Part shown: one piece after another, positions 15,401 to 26,401 of the stretch
Position numbering within the stretch: the first letter of the stretch is position 1
Layout of the letters: each line of letters starts with the position of its first letter
From: Kuschelorhynchus macadamiae
Taxonomy: Eukaryota; Arthropoda; Insecta; Coleoptera; Curculionidae
Assembly: GCA_030620095.1 (NCBI GenBank)
Contig: JAUTXW010001311.1
Location: 2,891,501-2,955,500, forward strand
Length of the DNA: 64,000 bases
Direction of reading: 5' to 3'
Notes under the pieces: generated by a model
Database searches by the model: none
What the model saw: only the letters and a program-made list of their open reading frames with translations
Told to the model about the DNA's origin: nothing
Program-made: the position numbers and the translations under genes

Positions 15401-16925
15401 AGTTTATATTGTCAAATAACTAACGAAACGACAATAAAAAATTACAGAAGTCAGGAGTCCATAATTCTGATTTGAGATTTGTGATATATAACTTGCATAT
15501 GCAATCAATTTTGAATAAGTTCCTGTCACAATTGGGTAGTTTTAATGTTCCAAGTTGAAAATATTGTTACTTTCTTATAACAGCGCCATATACCACTTAG
15601 AGACGAAATCTATCTATTTCTAGCTTGTTTATTTTGCTTTTCATGTCTTATTCAATGAAAGCAGACCACAAAGGCACCTCGCGTTTTATCAGACATTTCA
15701 AGTTCCATCTAAAGTGTCCAAACCTATGTCCGAGTTCGAAAAACTTTCGTCTTTGATGGATTTTGCAAAATAAATAAAACTTTTCGGGATATCCTGCAAG
15801 GAAAACTAATGCTCCGTTTGACGGTGGCATATCGGCAGACAGCCAAGAATATCCGCAAAAGATTTATACATCGGTTTATACAATACCAAAGTGTGTTTAT
15901 TTTGGTCTTAAATCTGGAACTCGAATTATGAAAACACGTGTTTTTGCAATCCGTTAATTTCTTTTTCATTCCAGCAATAGGAATAAAAATATAAGGCGGT
16001 ATAATACTAAGCCACTAATTAAATTTCCTACAATTTCTTATTATATTTTATTTTACCATAAAAATTATGAAATGATTTTATATTCCTAGCACATAAACGG
16101 TGCTGCTTCTGACCTCCACTACAAGTAAATTGGTATAATAAAATCAGTATTATAGTCCACTACTGGCAAACAAATGCGCGTAATATGATTAGTGATAAAC
16201 AATTAATATCTGTATAATAAATAAAACCCATTAGTTAGCGGAATGACATAAATACGAATGATAGTTATCCTGAGAAACATCCATAGTTCCGCTGTCGCAA
16301 ATTTTAATATCTAAAATACTCTAATATTTTTATAAAATCCTGGAGAGAAGTAATACTGCAGGTCTACGCATCTTTATCCTTCGACAATTAAAAAATAACA
16401 ACCTGAGGATATTGTGTTAAAGAGAAAAATTGTCAATTAGCCAGTTGGGAACTGGTGATAAAAATCTTTTTTGGTCTCTCTCTTGCTTGTGGTGCAGTTT
16501 GACATTGGTTTTAAATCGTCTGAACAAACTGGTTTGCCATAAAAGTACCGAGACTTGAAAATAAAATTATGCGTTTAGGATAATGCACGGCGTTTCATTT
16601 TTCCATTTTTTTTCGTTCATTTGCCATTCAGGCCATTAAATTTCTTGTTTCTTCTTTGGAGTTTGATCGCAACAGAATATCAGAAACTGCTTTTAATGGC
16701 TTGTTTTCCTTGAGCAAATCTCTGGGGAACGAATGAGAAGATTAAGAAGCGGATGGGGTACGCTGTGGCATAAAAGGAAGCGTACAATTATGAAAATTAA
16801 CTTTGTACAAAAATTGGGACCCTAATTTACAATGGTATCAATATTTTATTAATGCCAGATGAAAAGTTTATTCTTATAACGCATTGTTTCGTTCGGCACA
16901 ATAGAATAACATCATATGATTTTCT
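15401..16925. other. Non-coding stretch, nothing recognised
   Basis: AT-rich sequence without a recognised gene or repeat arm. A slightly more complex patch near 16440-16800 has no motif I can name. Confidence 0.45.
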
Positions 16926-16927
16926 TT

Positions 16928-17465
16928 AAACTGGTTAACATTTATTTATTTTATTTATTTATTCAAACTCTACTGAGAATAACTCCAACTGGCTTAGACT
17001 AATCACATAGCCACCTTAAGTGTACGAATTAAGAGTCCAAAGTTAAAATCAAACAAAACAGATTAACAAATTAACATTAACATCCACATTTTAAAAAAGT
17101 AGAAAACTGCGCTAATTACAAACAATAAAAATAATATAAATCCCACATGAGAGCCTTGTGGAACGCCAGAATTTACATTAACCTTGCGCGGAGAAATACC
17201 ATTCAGTTTCACATATTGTTTTCGTCCACTAAGGTAGGATCGGATCCAATCCAAGTAAGTTCCACAGATACCAACACAGCGAAACTTATTGAATAGGAGA
17301 CCATGATGAACACTGTCAAAGGCTTTTGATATGTCCGTGTATATGGCATCAACTTTGTATCCCTTTTCTATATTGATACCTAAGAAGTTCTAATAGATAG
17401 CAAGGTGTGTTGTTGTAGACCTGCTCTGGAAAAAAACCATGTTACTCTGGTACATTTCTGTAAGT
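16928..17465 (-). pseudogene. Truncated LINE reverse transcriptase (Jockey/CR1-like)
   Basis: A fragment of a non-LTR retrotransposon reverse transcriptase, which would copy its RNA into a nicked target. Reading down the minus strand from 17465: VFFQSRSTTTHLAI, then DAIYTDISKAFDSVHHGLL with the catalytic Asp of motif A, then DWIRSYLSGRKQYVKLNG, then VNSGVPQGSHVGFILFLLF (motif B region). The frame then jumps straight to a short 3' UTR ending in an AAATAAATAAATAAAA-like tail near 16930. The YADD catalytic box and everything after it are missing, so this is a 5'-truncated and internally deleted copy. One in-frame stop (near 17390) and the missing palm make it dead. Confidence 0.75.
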
Positions 17466-17469
17466 TTAA

Positions 17470-19160
17470 AACAATGCATCCCCTATTAAAATTAGCTCCG
17501 ATTATAGTATGTGCAAATTTAATCCATCGGGAGGTTATTCAAAAACAGGACAATTTAACAAATTAATGCTAAATAACGCAGTCTTAATAGTTACTGAGAT
17601 TTTTTTTACTGAGCAGAGATAACATTACTTAGACAATTAGACTAATCGATTTCTTCAGCCCAGTAAAACTAGTCCAATTATATAATCCGGTACCTTATCA
17701 AAAACACCGTTGCCAACTAATAGGAAACCAGTTTGAAAATGTTGTACGTTGGCATCCACACACGACAAAACATAAAAGTCTCATCGTAAAAACCAGATAT
17801 ATAAGACCCGATAAAAGACAACTGGCTAAAGACTGCATTACAGTAAAAACTAAATCCATTTAAAAGCCTTTTATAGAAGCCAGTCAGCTGAAATAATGGT
17901 GTAAGCTTAATAAGATCAATGTGATTGCTTTAAAAATATCACTGTTGTTCTGTCAGCTTGGAATTAAAAAGTAAAAAGTCGTAATTCTATCATTCTATAG
18001 AGGTCGAAAAATGTATTGAAGGATCATAGTTTTTTTGATCGAGATAAGTACCGATAGTATCTACTTAAGATTTACAGTTAATACGCATTATAAGATATTC
18101 TACGTACTGAACCGAATAACCAATAAATATCGAAGGATGTAAGACAATACTATTGCTGTCGGTATTGCTGCAACTCCGCAAAATCCGAAAAGGTTCGTTA
18201 TTGGCTTTTGCAACAATTTTAATTTCATAAAAATTTTTGGAAAGCTAGAGGGATATTTCATTTTGAAATAAATAGGAAACATGTTAAAGGCAACGTTAAT
18301 CTTTCTTTAACGCAATAAATCTTTATATTATAAATCGTTATAAATCATGGCTAGGATAAAGTTACACAAAATGTTTCTAATCATAACGATGCTCTCCTTA
18401 TCTGTAAAACTACAGGTAGTAACCCATTTCCTGAGCTATTTTCCCTCCTTCTTGCACGTTCCTTTAAAGCTTTTTTATTAAACATTTTGCCTTTCTCTGT
18501 TAAACTCAAACAGGAGATTCTGAACTTTATTTCAAGGCACTTTTTTTTTCGAGCCGCTATTACGAAGGGCTAGAGATTATTATTACAGAGGAACTTTTCA
18601 AGCCAAGTTTAAAACTGGAACTTCAAACCTCGAGTTGATTGATCGCAGACCTGAGGACAGGACACCATTTTGAAGTTTTAAATTCAGGATGTTCAAAAGC
18701 AAAAAAAAAGAGTTTGTATTTAAAATGTAAAAACATGGTGAGTTCAAATGACTTTCAAGAATATAAAAAGCTTGGTTAAAAATAAATCCTCCAATAAATC
18801 CTACTTTTTCACAAAATGTAGATTTATTCATTAATTACCAATTTCCTTGTTGAGTATATACTTATTTAAAACCTGTGTACATTATCGCCAGCTCTAAGGT
18901 CATCGGGTTTTCTTTTTAGCAAGGTTTTACTTCTGCCAGCATATCCTTCAAAAAGAATAATGGTTATTACGTTTTTTATCGTTTCCTGCAAACATGAGTA
19001 TTTTACAATGTTTCGTATACACGGGAAGAGCTTAATTTAGAACTTATGATCGTTGGTGTTGAAAAATTGCAGCACTGGCGTTCCATTTTATTAATTACAT
19101 TATTTTGTAAAAACGTAGAAATGTGAAATGATACATTAAAAAATAATATATTAAAAAATG
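17470..19160. other. Non-coding stretch, nothing recognised
   Basis: About 1.7 kb between the LINE fragment and the Penelope element. Only short frames are present, with no motif. I found no inverted arms. Confidence 0.45.
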
Positions 19161-19166
19161 TTAAAC

Positions 19167-19167
19167 T

Positions 19168-19209
<42 letters not shown>
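19167..19209. repeat. (AT)n microsatellite left of the Penelope element
   Basis: TATATATACATATATAT-type run, about 37 bp from the inverted terminus. A matching (AT)n tract directly follows the other end. Confidence 0.85.
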
Positions 19210-19211
<2 letters not shown>

Positions 19212-19245
19212 CTTTGTGTTCTTTGACCTTTTTTTTCAATATATA

Positions 19246-19824
19246 TTTATCCTAATTTTTCTTGGTTTGAGGTCAATACATTAACAACAAAATTAGTACA
19301 TATTTTTAAACATATATTTCGTTTCTAAGGTGACGTTTCGACCATAGTTTTGGTCTTTTTCAAACCTAAAATTTGTTTAGCACTATTTTTTTAAGTTTAT
19401 AAAGTATTAAAAATTTAGGACTTACCATAGAACGTAAAATAGTTGACTAAAAAGTATACATAATCCACATATCTGACATATACTACACATATTTAATTTA
19501 CATTTTACAAATATTGTGGACGTTTATTACAGACAAATTACAAGCGACTGAGCGAAAACTGTTATAGTAAAGATATATACAATTTATTTAGGTTGTTTAT
19601 GTCTTTTTTGTCATTTATGGCGTTTTTGTTTTTTTGAATTTCAGCCATCTCAAAAAATTCTCTTTTTTTCAACTGAGGTTCGGATTTTAATACTTTCACT
19701 TGTTCGTAGTTGAAAGTATGTTTTTTGGACATCTCATGGTGTGTTAATGCGGTGCTGTTCTTTTTATCATATTTGTGACTTTTCAGTCTATTTTCTAAGT
19801 ATTGGCTTGTTTGTCCAATATAAA
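19246..19824 (-). repeat. Inverted copy of the Penelope 3' end
   Basis: Reverse complement of 21816-22394. It contains the last 88 or so codons (from the GIY-YIG start) plus the whole 3' UTR. The breakpoint falls right at the GVYIG codons. Confidence 0.9.
19331..19364 (-). other. Hammerhead-like motif, inverted copy
   Basis: The complement of the motif at 22280-22312: a GACCA/TGGTC hairpin followed by GAAACGTC. See the other copy for limits. Confidence 0.3.
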
Positions 19825-19832
19825 AAATATAA

Positions 19833-20147
19833 AAAAAAATAAAATTCGAAAATGTAAACCTTGAACGTAAATATAACCAGTTTGTCTTACCAAAATTTAT
19901 TTTAAGTACATTAAATTTATTAATTACAGAAACAACTTTAAACATAACAAATTTACGAAATAATTTCAAGCATCTCGAAAATCGCCTTACGGAAAATTTA
20001 CCAAATACAATTTTCATTAAATTTAAAATCCGCAATATACAAAAAACTGAAAAACTTTTCCAAGAAATAAAACAAAACAATAAAAATAAACTAGACCACC
20101 TAATTTCAAAGCAAAAAGCTCCCCCTCAACAAAAAACAACATCAATG
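19833..20147 (+). other. N-terminal part of the Penelope frame, cut by a TAG
   Basis: The frame of the 630-codon gene stays open upstream for 105 codons, from just after a TAA at 19830 to a TAG at 20148-20150. It reads protein-like (for example KFENVNLERKYNQFVLP and TEKLFQEIKQNNKNKLDHL), so it is very probably the real N-terminus. It has no usable ATG: the only Met is immediately before the stop. Either the start was lost when the inverted terminus joined here, or the copy inserted already 5'-truncated. The TAG is probably a point mutation or a readthrough site. Confidence 0.65.
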
Positions 20148-20189
20148 TAGGTAGAAAACCTAACAGATCAAAATATTCCAGATTACGCT

Positions 20190-22082
20190 ATGGAAATTTT
20201 AAGCTTAGGACCTAATTTTGCAACGGAATTAAATAATGATAGACTTTTACCAACTACCGATATACTATGTAACATTGAAAACGGTATAAATCATTTGAGA
20301 GGTGGAGAGAAAGACGAAATTAGAGCAAAATCTTGTAATATATTAACAAATTTTAAAACTAAACTGAAAAATCAAACAAACAAAAATAAAAAACACTCAA
20401 TAAACTTAACAAAAACTAAAAGTTTTTTAAAAAATAACCCTTCTATAAAGGTTCTAAAAGCCGATAAAACAAACAAAACAGTGTTAATGAGTTCTGCTAA
20501 CTACAACATAAAAATGAATGAAATATTAAATGACACTAAAACATATAAAAAAATGAAACAAGATCCCACAAACCAGTATCAAAAAAGAAATAATGAATTA
20601 GTTAACTCTTGGGAAAAAAATCTTTTTATATCACCCGACACTGCTAAAAAACTAAAAATCCGCAATAGTGTACCACCCAAAATTTACGGATTGCCTAAAC
20701 TACATAAAGAAAATATCCCATTACGGCCAATTGTCTCATGCATTCAATCCCCGTTTACACCACTATCAAATTTTCTAAAAAAAATCTTAAAAAATATTGT
20801 ACATAAAAATAATTACTATATCAAAGACTCCTATCAATTTAAAGAAAAATTAAAACAGTTAGAAATTCCGGAAAATTACCAACTGATATCGCTTGATGTT
20901 GTTTCCCTGTATACCAGCGTTCCAATCTCATTGGCTACCAGAATAATTAAAAAGAAATGGTCTGAAATAAAAAAATACACAGATATTCCTCAAGATGAAT
21001 TTCTTAAAGCAGTAGAATTAACACTAAATTCTACATATTTCATATACGAAAATCAGTTATATAAACAAATAGAAGGTTGTGCTATGGGAGCATCTATATC
21101 AAGCGTCGTTGCCCAAATAGTTATGGAAGATTTAGAGGAGACTGTTCTAAGTAATGTAGAATTTAATATACCATTTTTTTATCGTTATGTCGATGATTGT
21201 ATTACTGCATTCCCATCTGGCCAAACAGAAATTATTTTAAAGCAATTTAATCAATACCATAAAAGACTACAATTTACAATTGAAAGCGAAGAGAACAACA
21301 AAATCAATTTTTTAGACCTAACATTACATCATATAGGAAATAAAATTAAAACGGAATGGTACACAAAACAAACTTGGTCCTCTCGATACCTAAATTTCAG
21401 CTCCTGTCACCCAATGTCTCAAAAAAAATCTGTAATTATTGGTCTGGCAGATCGGGCAATTAAGCTGTCCGACTCTGAATTCAGAGAACGAGCAATTAAA
21501 AAGGCTAAAGCAGCATTAACTCTAAATCAATACCCTAAAAAATTAGTAAATAAATTATTCAAAAGCAGAATACATAAATATTATAATTCTGAAAATGCCA
21601 TTATTACATCAAATCTACCTAAAACAAAATACATTTCTTTGCCTTTCATAAATGGTTTATCCCAGCAATTTCAAAACCTTTTTAAAAAATATAACATCAC
21701 GACAAGTCACAAAGCCTATAACTTATTATCAAAGAACTTCAGCAACTTAAAATTGAAAACGCCAATTAATAAAAAAAGCAATATAGTCTATCAGATCCCT
21801 TGCAATAATTGTAACGGTGTTTATATTGGACAAACAAGCCAATACTTAGAAAATAGACTGAAAAGTCACAAATATGATAAAAAGAACAGCACCGCATTAA
21901 CACACCATGAGATGTCCAAAAAACATACTTTCAACTACGAACAAGTGAAAGTATTAAAATCCGAACCTCAGTTGAAAAAAAGAGAATTTTTTGAGATGGC
22001 TGAAATTCAAAAAAACAAAAACGCCATAAATGACAAAAAAGACATAAACAACCTAAATAAATTGTATATATCTTTACTATAA
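20190..22082 (+). CDS. Penelope-like reverse transcriptase / GIY-YIG endonuclease
   Basis: The protein copies element RNA into DNA and nicks the target. The 630 residues from the ATG at 20190 show, in order: VLKADKTNKTVLM near residue 93, the Penelope-type K/D block; PPKIYGLPKLHK and PLRPIVSCIQSP near 165-185; LISLDVVSLYTSVPI, motif A, with catalytic D236; GCAMGASISSVVAQIVME, motif B; FYRYVDDCITAFP, motif C, with D335 and D336; and a C-terminal GIY-YIG domain with Cys-rich IPCNNCNGVYIGQTS (GVYIG at 543-547), R556 and H560. All catalytic residues I can check are intact. The upstream frame continues as an N-terminal extension broken by a TAG, so ATG 20190 is probably internal to the original protein. 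The 630 residues are short of the roughly 750-800 usual for the family. Confidence 0.85.
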   Translation: MEILSLGPNFATELNNDRLLPTTDILCNIENGINHLRGGEKDEIRAKSCNILTNFKTKLKNQTNKNKKHSINLTKTKSFLKNNPSIKVLKADKTNKTVLMSSANYNIKMNEILNDTKTYKKMKQDPTNQYQKRNNELVNSWEKNLFISPDTAKKLKIRNSVPPKIYGLPKLHKENIPLRPIVSCIQSPFTPLSNFLKKILKNIVHKNNYYIKDSYQFKEKLKQLEIPENYQLISLDVVSLYTSVPISLATRIIKKKWSEIKKYTDIPQDEFLKAVELTLNSTYFIYENQLYKQIEGCAMGASISSVVAQIVMEDLEETVLSNVEFNIPFFYRYVDDCITAFPSGQTEIILKQFNQYHKRLQFTIESEENNKINFLDLTLHHIGNKIKTEWYTKQTWSSRYLNFSSCHPMSQKKSVIIGLADRAIKLSDSEFRERAIKKAKAALTLNQYPKKLVNKLFKSRIHKYYNSENAIITSNLPKTKYISLPFINGLSQQFQNLFKKYNITTSHKAYNLLSKNFSNLKLKTPINKKSNIVYQIPCNNCNGVYIGQTSQYLENRLKSHKYDKKNSTALTHHEMSKKHTFNYEQVKVLKSEPQLKKREFFEMAEIQKNKNAINDKKDINNLNKLYISLL

Positions 22083-22391
22083 CAGTGTTCGCTCAGTCGC
22101 TTGTAATTTGTCTGTAATAAACGTCCACAATATTTGTAAAATGTAAATTAAATATGTGTAGTATATGTCAGATATGTGGATTATGTATACTTTTTAGTCA
22201 ACTATTTTACGTTCTATGGTAAGTCCTAAATTTTTAATACTTTATAAACTTAAAAAAATAGTGCTAAACAAATTTTAGGTTTGAAAAAGACCAAAACTAT
22301 GGTCGAAACGTCACCTTAGAAACGAAATATATGTTTAAAAATATGTACTAATTTTGTTGTTAATGTATTGACCTCAAACCAAGAAAAATTA

Positions 22392-22394
<3 letters not shown>
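21816..22394 (+). repeat. Penelope 3' end (direct copy)
   Basis: Includes the GIY-YIG coding end, the stop at 22080-22082 and a UTR of about 310 bp. It pairs with 19246-19824. Confidence 0.9.
22280..22312 (+). other. Possible degenerate hammerhead-type motif in Penelope 3' UTR
   Basis: TTTGAAAAAGACCA, a loop AAACTA, then TGGTCGAAACGTC forms a GACCA/TGGTC stem followed by GAAA, the layout of helix II and the GAAA core of hammerhead ribozymes. Penelope-like elements are known to carry hammerheads in this region. The CUGANGA box is not intact here (TGAAAAA instead), so self-cleavage is doubtful. Confidence 0.35.

Positions 22395-22429
<35 letters not shown>
22394..22429. repeat. (AT)n microsatellite right of the Penelope element
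   Basis: About 36 bp of AT dinucleotides abutting the 3' end. Confidence 0.9.
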
Positions 22430-22431
<2 letters not shown>

Positions 22432-23065
22432 TTTGGACCAGAAATATAGAAATTTACTAGCTTTTACTAGTCACTTCGGACGCAGAGGAAATATAAATAC
22501 TAATTAAGTAATTAAGAAATTTGGTGCCAACTGCGCGGACTAAACGTTTCAAGATGTAAAAAAAAACTATGTTTTACATTTTAGTGCATTTTTTTTTTAA
22601 ATTCTTTATTTCATCCTATTTCTGATAGAATGATGAAGGCATATAGTGTTTACTATAGCATCGCGTGAACAGTTCAACGGCGCCATTCCGCCATTTTTCA
22701 ATACATTTGCTAAGGGACCACTCCAGCAATATCCTGAAAATTCACTGAAGGCTGAAAAAAAAAGCGTGGGACACCAATCACGATTTTGATCAAAGGCAGT
22801 AATAATCCAATGTAGTAATATTTGTCGGCTACATTGGAGCCATCCAATTTTGAACTTTTATATACAAAACTTTCAAATTGTATTGTCACCCAAACCAGTG
22901 GCATATATAAGCCCTTTTTATTTAAGATAATAATAATAAATAATAGAAATAATATAAGGTAAGAACTTTTTCGGAATTGTAATGTAAAACCCCTCAGAGC
23001 AGATTACCTACTGCTAAAACAAAGTAATGGCATTTTTTGGTGGTTAAAAATGTTGATCATCTCAT
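22430..23065. other. Non-coding stretch, nothing recognised
   Basis: No gene or repeat arm recognised. The short minus-strand frame at 22710-22904 has no known motif. Confidence 0.4.
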
Positions 23066-23450
23066 CAGAATATTAAATTCTGTGAGGTTCTTGGTCATAA
23101 AGTTATACCAAAACGAAAGAACTAAAGGTAAAGAAATTTACTCATTCACCATTGTGTCGCGAAACGACTAAAACCTAAGAAACAAACAAGGTGTCATGTC
23201 GTTCGTCTTTTGAAAGTCGATGAGGGAATAGGCAACCAGCGGCACCATCTGTAGGTACTATGGTGCAACTAAATCGCTTTAGATGCGACCTACTTTGGAG
23301 CACAAGACGACAAATGGGTGCAAAAATAGAAGAGAAACAAGAATATCAATTTCTGTGCGGTTCTTAGTAGTAAAAAGTTATACGAAACGAAAGAACTAAA
23401 GGTAAGGAGATTTACTCCTTCACCATTATGTCGAGAAACGACCGAAACAT
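23066..23450 (+). repeat. Two direct copies of an approximately 100-bp unit, 272 bp apart
   Basis: 23066-23174 and 23338-23448 share TCTGTG.GGTTCTT, AAAGTTATAC, ACGAAAGAACTAAAGGTAA, TTTACTC.TTCACCATT and TGTCG.GAAACGAC. The spacing suggests one tandem duplication of a 272-bp unit, later diverged. The origin is unknown. Confidence 0.75.
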
Positions 23451-23487
23451 GACGCTATGTTTCTTTAAGGGCCAAGGAGCCATCTGC

Positions 23488-23489
<2 letters not shown>

Positions 23490-23532
<43 letters not shown>
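23490..23532. repeat. (AT)n microsatellite, about 43 bp
   Basis: A pure AT run. Confidence 0.9.
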
Positions 23533-23538
<6 letters not shown>

Positions 23539-26347
23539 AAAGTTATTCGAATATGAAGAAATGGATGAAAGATCCATAAATAGATTAGAACCAGAATAAC
23601 ATACAAAAGGAGGGAAGCTAATGAACTAAATTAGCAATTGCTGAACTTCACCTAAAATGTTGATGTATTGCTTAATATTCTACCTTTTTTGTCAATAAGA
23701 AAATCACATAAAACTCACCATTAAACAGCTTGCCCTCGTACAACAAATTTATAAGTTCTTTAATCATACAACCAACAAGCGTGTAAAAAAGAATGAACTT
23801 TTTTTGAACGCGATTAATAGCAACTGCAATTTATTCTGGTCAATTTTAACGATAGATATACACTGCTTGTATTAGCTAACAGTGGTTGATTTCACCTTCA
23901 CTTACAAAATAAACGGAGCATATCGATACGCGAATACACGGTTATTAGGTTTTTCATGCTAGATACATATAATCGTTTCGCAGAAATCTCGATATCAAAC
24001 GTTGTTTAATGTTTTTCGAAACATCTTTGATGTTTATTATTTTATATACTGTGCATTTATAAAGTTTTTGACTAAATTCTGAGATTTGTTACTCGTTCAA
24101 TCGCAAGATAATAAGTAAGATATCTCAAGGTGTATCAAAAAATGTCTATCATGACGAACTGATAATTTATTGTAATATACTCGATGAAAAGGGGAGTGAA
24201 AACCAATCTATTATAATAATCTGGAAGATTAATGTTAATTACTATAGTTAATACTAGTTGGCCAGGCGGACCTTGTTCTGCCTTTTCCGTTGGATAGCGC
24301 GATGAGTTTCTAGTGGAATTATAAGAATATGGGGCGCATCCACCACATCGCCCAGAAATGTTATTGAAGAAAATCTTATTGGTTTTATAGAAAAAATCAT
24401 TTAAAAAAGAAATGATGTAAATTGGTGCAGTACAACTACCTCAGGAACTGAAAAAATCTAGCTTAGTGGTTTAAATATATAAATATTCTAATTATACGAA
24501 CTGGGTAACATTACGTCCTCGAGGAGCCCTCGAAAGTCCTTATTGATAACATTATACAAATTTATTACAGAATGAATTGACGCTATGAAGCAACTACCCT
24601 TCTGTTAGACCTATAATTTTATTAAAACGCTCGGTTGATTTTTATTACAGTCCTAAACTACTAACCCAATAATTTAAACCAAGACATCCGCATACGGTCA
24701 TAGATCCCGGTTTAGATAATTTTTAAATCGTAAAAACCCGAAAAATAATAAACTTTATTGAAAATTTAAGGGGTCATTTCCAGATTTTCCCTAAGCTTTT
24801 GTTTATGCCGGTAGCCATTATTCCAGTTTTCCCATTGCCAAACTCAGGACAGTGGCAGGACTATAAAATTGATTATTGAATTCAATTAAATTATTTGGGT
24901 TTTTCTTCGATGTCATGTTTTCTACTATTCAAATATTCCAGAATCAAAAAATCGCCTTTTTAAAGCATTTTTCATTAAAAACGATTTTCACATTACTGCT
25001 TTAAGAGCGTTTACTGCAATAGTATGGAACCCTCGATGGAACCAATTATGTTTGAATATGAAACATTGAGTAAGTGGTATTTTTTAAAAATATGTATTCC
25101 GCGCTTGTCCTCAAATGTACAGGTTGCTCTAGCACTCCCATAATTTATTTCTTCCGAGTGAAATCTTTTTTTAATAAAATTTTTTGAAATGTTTGACACT
25201 TCCTGAACATATTCAGCCATATTACAGCCTTAAAAATAAAATATGATTTCAGTCAAAAAAGTTATTCCTCATAAAAAGTTTTGCTTATCTGTAAAATAAG
25301 ACAAATTTTAAAAAAATGTCATATTATATACATTATACCGGGTACGAAATAAATACGAAATTAGAAGTTTGCAAAAAATACGAAATTTAAACTTCTGAGA
25401 CACCTGAACTAAAGAGCTTGCCAATACAAGTCAAAAAGTTTTTAAACGTGATAAGAAACTTAGTTTTTGATAAACTGAATGTGTAAAAAATGCGTCGTTT
25501 GAAATTTTTTAAGTATTGACTATTAAATTACTTAAAAACTAAACCTCAACCACACAACAGTTTTAATCAACTTTTTGTCTCATATTTTTATGCTCTCTAA
25601 TTTGGCTCTCTTAGCAAATTTGCAAATTTTTTTACTTTCTTTTGTGTTTTTTTTGTAATAAACTTATTTTTTTAATAAGCAATAATTTTTTTGATAAAAT
25701 AAATAAGAAAATTTTAAAGTTTCTTGGTTTATACGGGAATAGTTAACACTATTTGTTAACTTTTAATCAAATTTGACAGTGTTGTTCACTTCCGGTTTCG
25801 GAAATCTATGAATTTTTAAGTGAAAAAAAAAATTTAAACGAATTTCAATAGAGCTCATGTTATTGTTGCTGGTTGAAGGAACAGTTTGGACGAGGACACG
25901 AGGATAAATAATATTAAATATCAGTTTTTAGATTTTTAAAATCGGACAAAAAATGGCGGTGCTATAAGCATTTATTTTATTTTGTTAGTTGGCCATGCCT
26001 CCATATTAAAGTAATTCCAAGCTTACTAAGTACCGTTAACTAAGCAAAAATTCATATAAAACAAAAACTGCCTCATTTTTTTTATATAAAATAGTAACTT
26101 TTGAACATTTATTAAAAAAAATTTGTTTTTGAATTTTGTAATGTTTGGACTCATTTAATTTTAAAACCAAAATAGCAACTCTTTTTCATAAATAAATAAT
26201 AGTTTTTTGATAATAAGAAAATTTAGGCAGTTTTTGTTTTAAATCAAATTGGTTGCGCAAGCCGAAGTGAATAGAATTGTCACACATGGGTTAAAAGCTG
26301 ACAAATACCCCATACATGCTCAAAAAAACAGATATTTAAAAAAACAA

Positions 26348-26349
<2 letters not shown>
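23533..26349. other. Long non-coding stretch with one dispersed repeat
   Basis: No gene recognised. It contains dispersed-repeat copy 2 (24256-24482). A weak inverted similarity joins about 25735-25800 and 26262-26312 (both with GAAGTGAA...TGTCA and AAAAG.T.ACAAATA in opposite sense), which may be an old MITE. A 69-codon minus-strand frame at 25011-25220 (MAEYVQEVSNISKNFIKKRF at its start) is protein-like but unrecognised. Confidence 0.4.
24256..24482 (+). repeat. Dispersed repeat, copy 2
   Basis: Colinear with 7597-7876, missing about 60 bp of its middle. Matches include GTGGAATTATAAGAATATGG and GGTTTTATAGAAAAAAT. Both copies lie on the plus strand. Confidence 0.7.

Positions 26350-26400
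<51 letters not shown>
26350..26400. repeat. (AT)n microsatellite, about 51 bp
   Basis: A pure TA run. Confidence 0.95.

Positions 26401-26401
<1 letters not shown>

Larger units (their letters stand above)
19246..22394 (+). mobile_element. Young Penelope-like retroelement with inverted 3'-end copy
   Basis: A Penelope-like element of about 3.15 kb on the plus strand. It encodes reverse transcriptase plus GIY-YIG endonuclease (19833-22082) and has a 3' UTR to 22394. The last 579 bp or so of the element (21816-22394) are repeated in reverse complement at the 5' side (19246-19824). Such direct or inverted pseudo-LTRs are known for this class. The two copies look almost identical: I see one substitution just after the stop codon and a difference at the tip, which argues for a recent insertion. 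Both outer ends touch (AT)-rich microsatellite, suggesting insertion into an (AT)n tract. Confidence 0.85.

Noticed and set aside
19562..20080. 172-codon minus-strand frame ending in a GIY-YIG tail
   Set aside because: An artefact of the inverted Penelope terminus: its C-terminal half is the duplicated endonuclease end and its N-terminal half is antisense of the Penelope N-terminus.
25712..26312. Transposon with inverted ends
   Set aside because: The inverted similarity is short and patchy and partly mixed with direct repeats of low-complexity sequence, so it was kept only as a remark.
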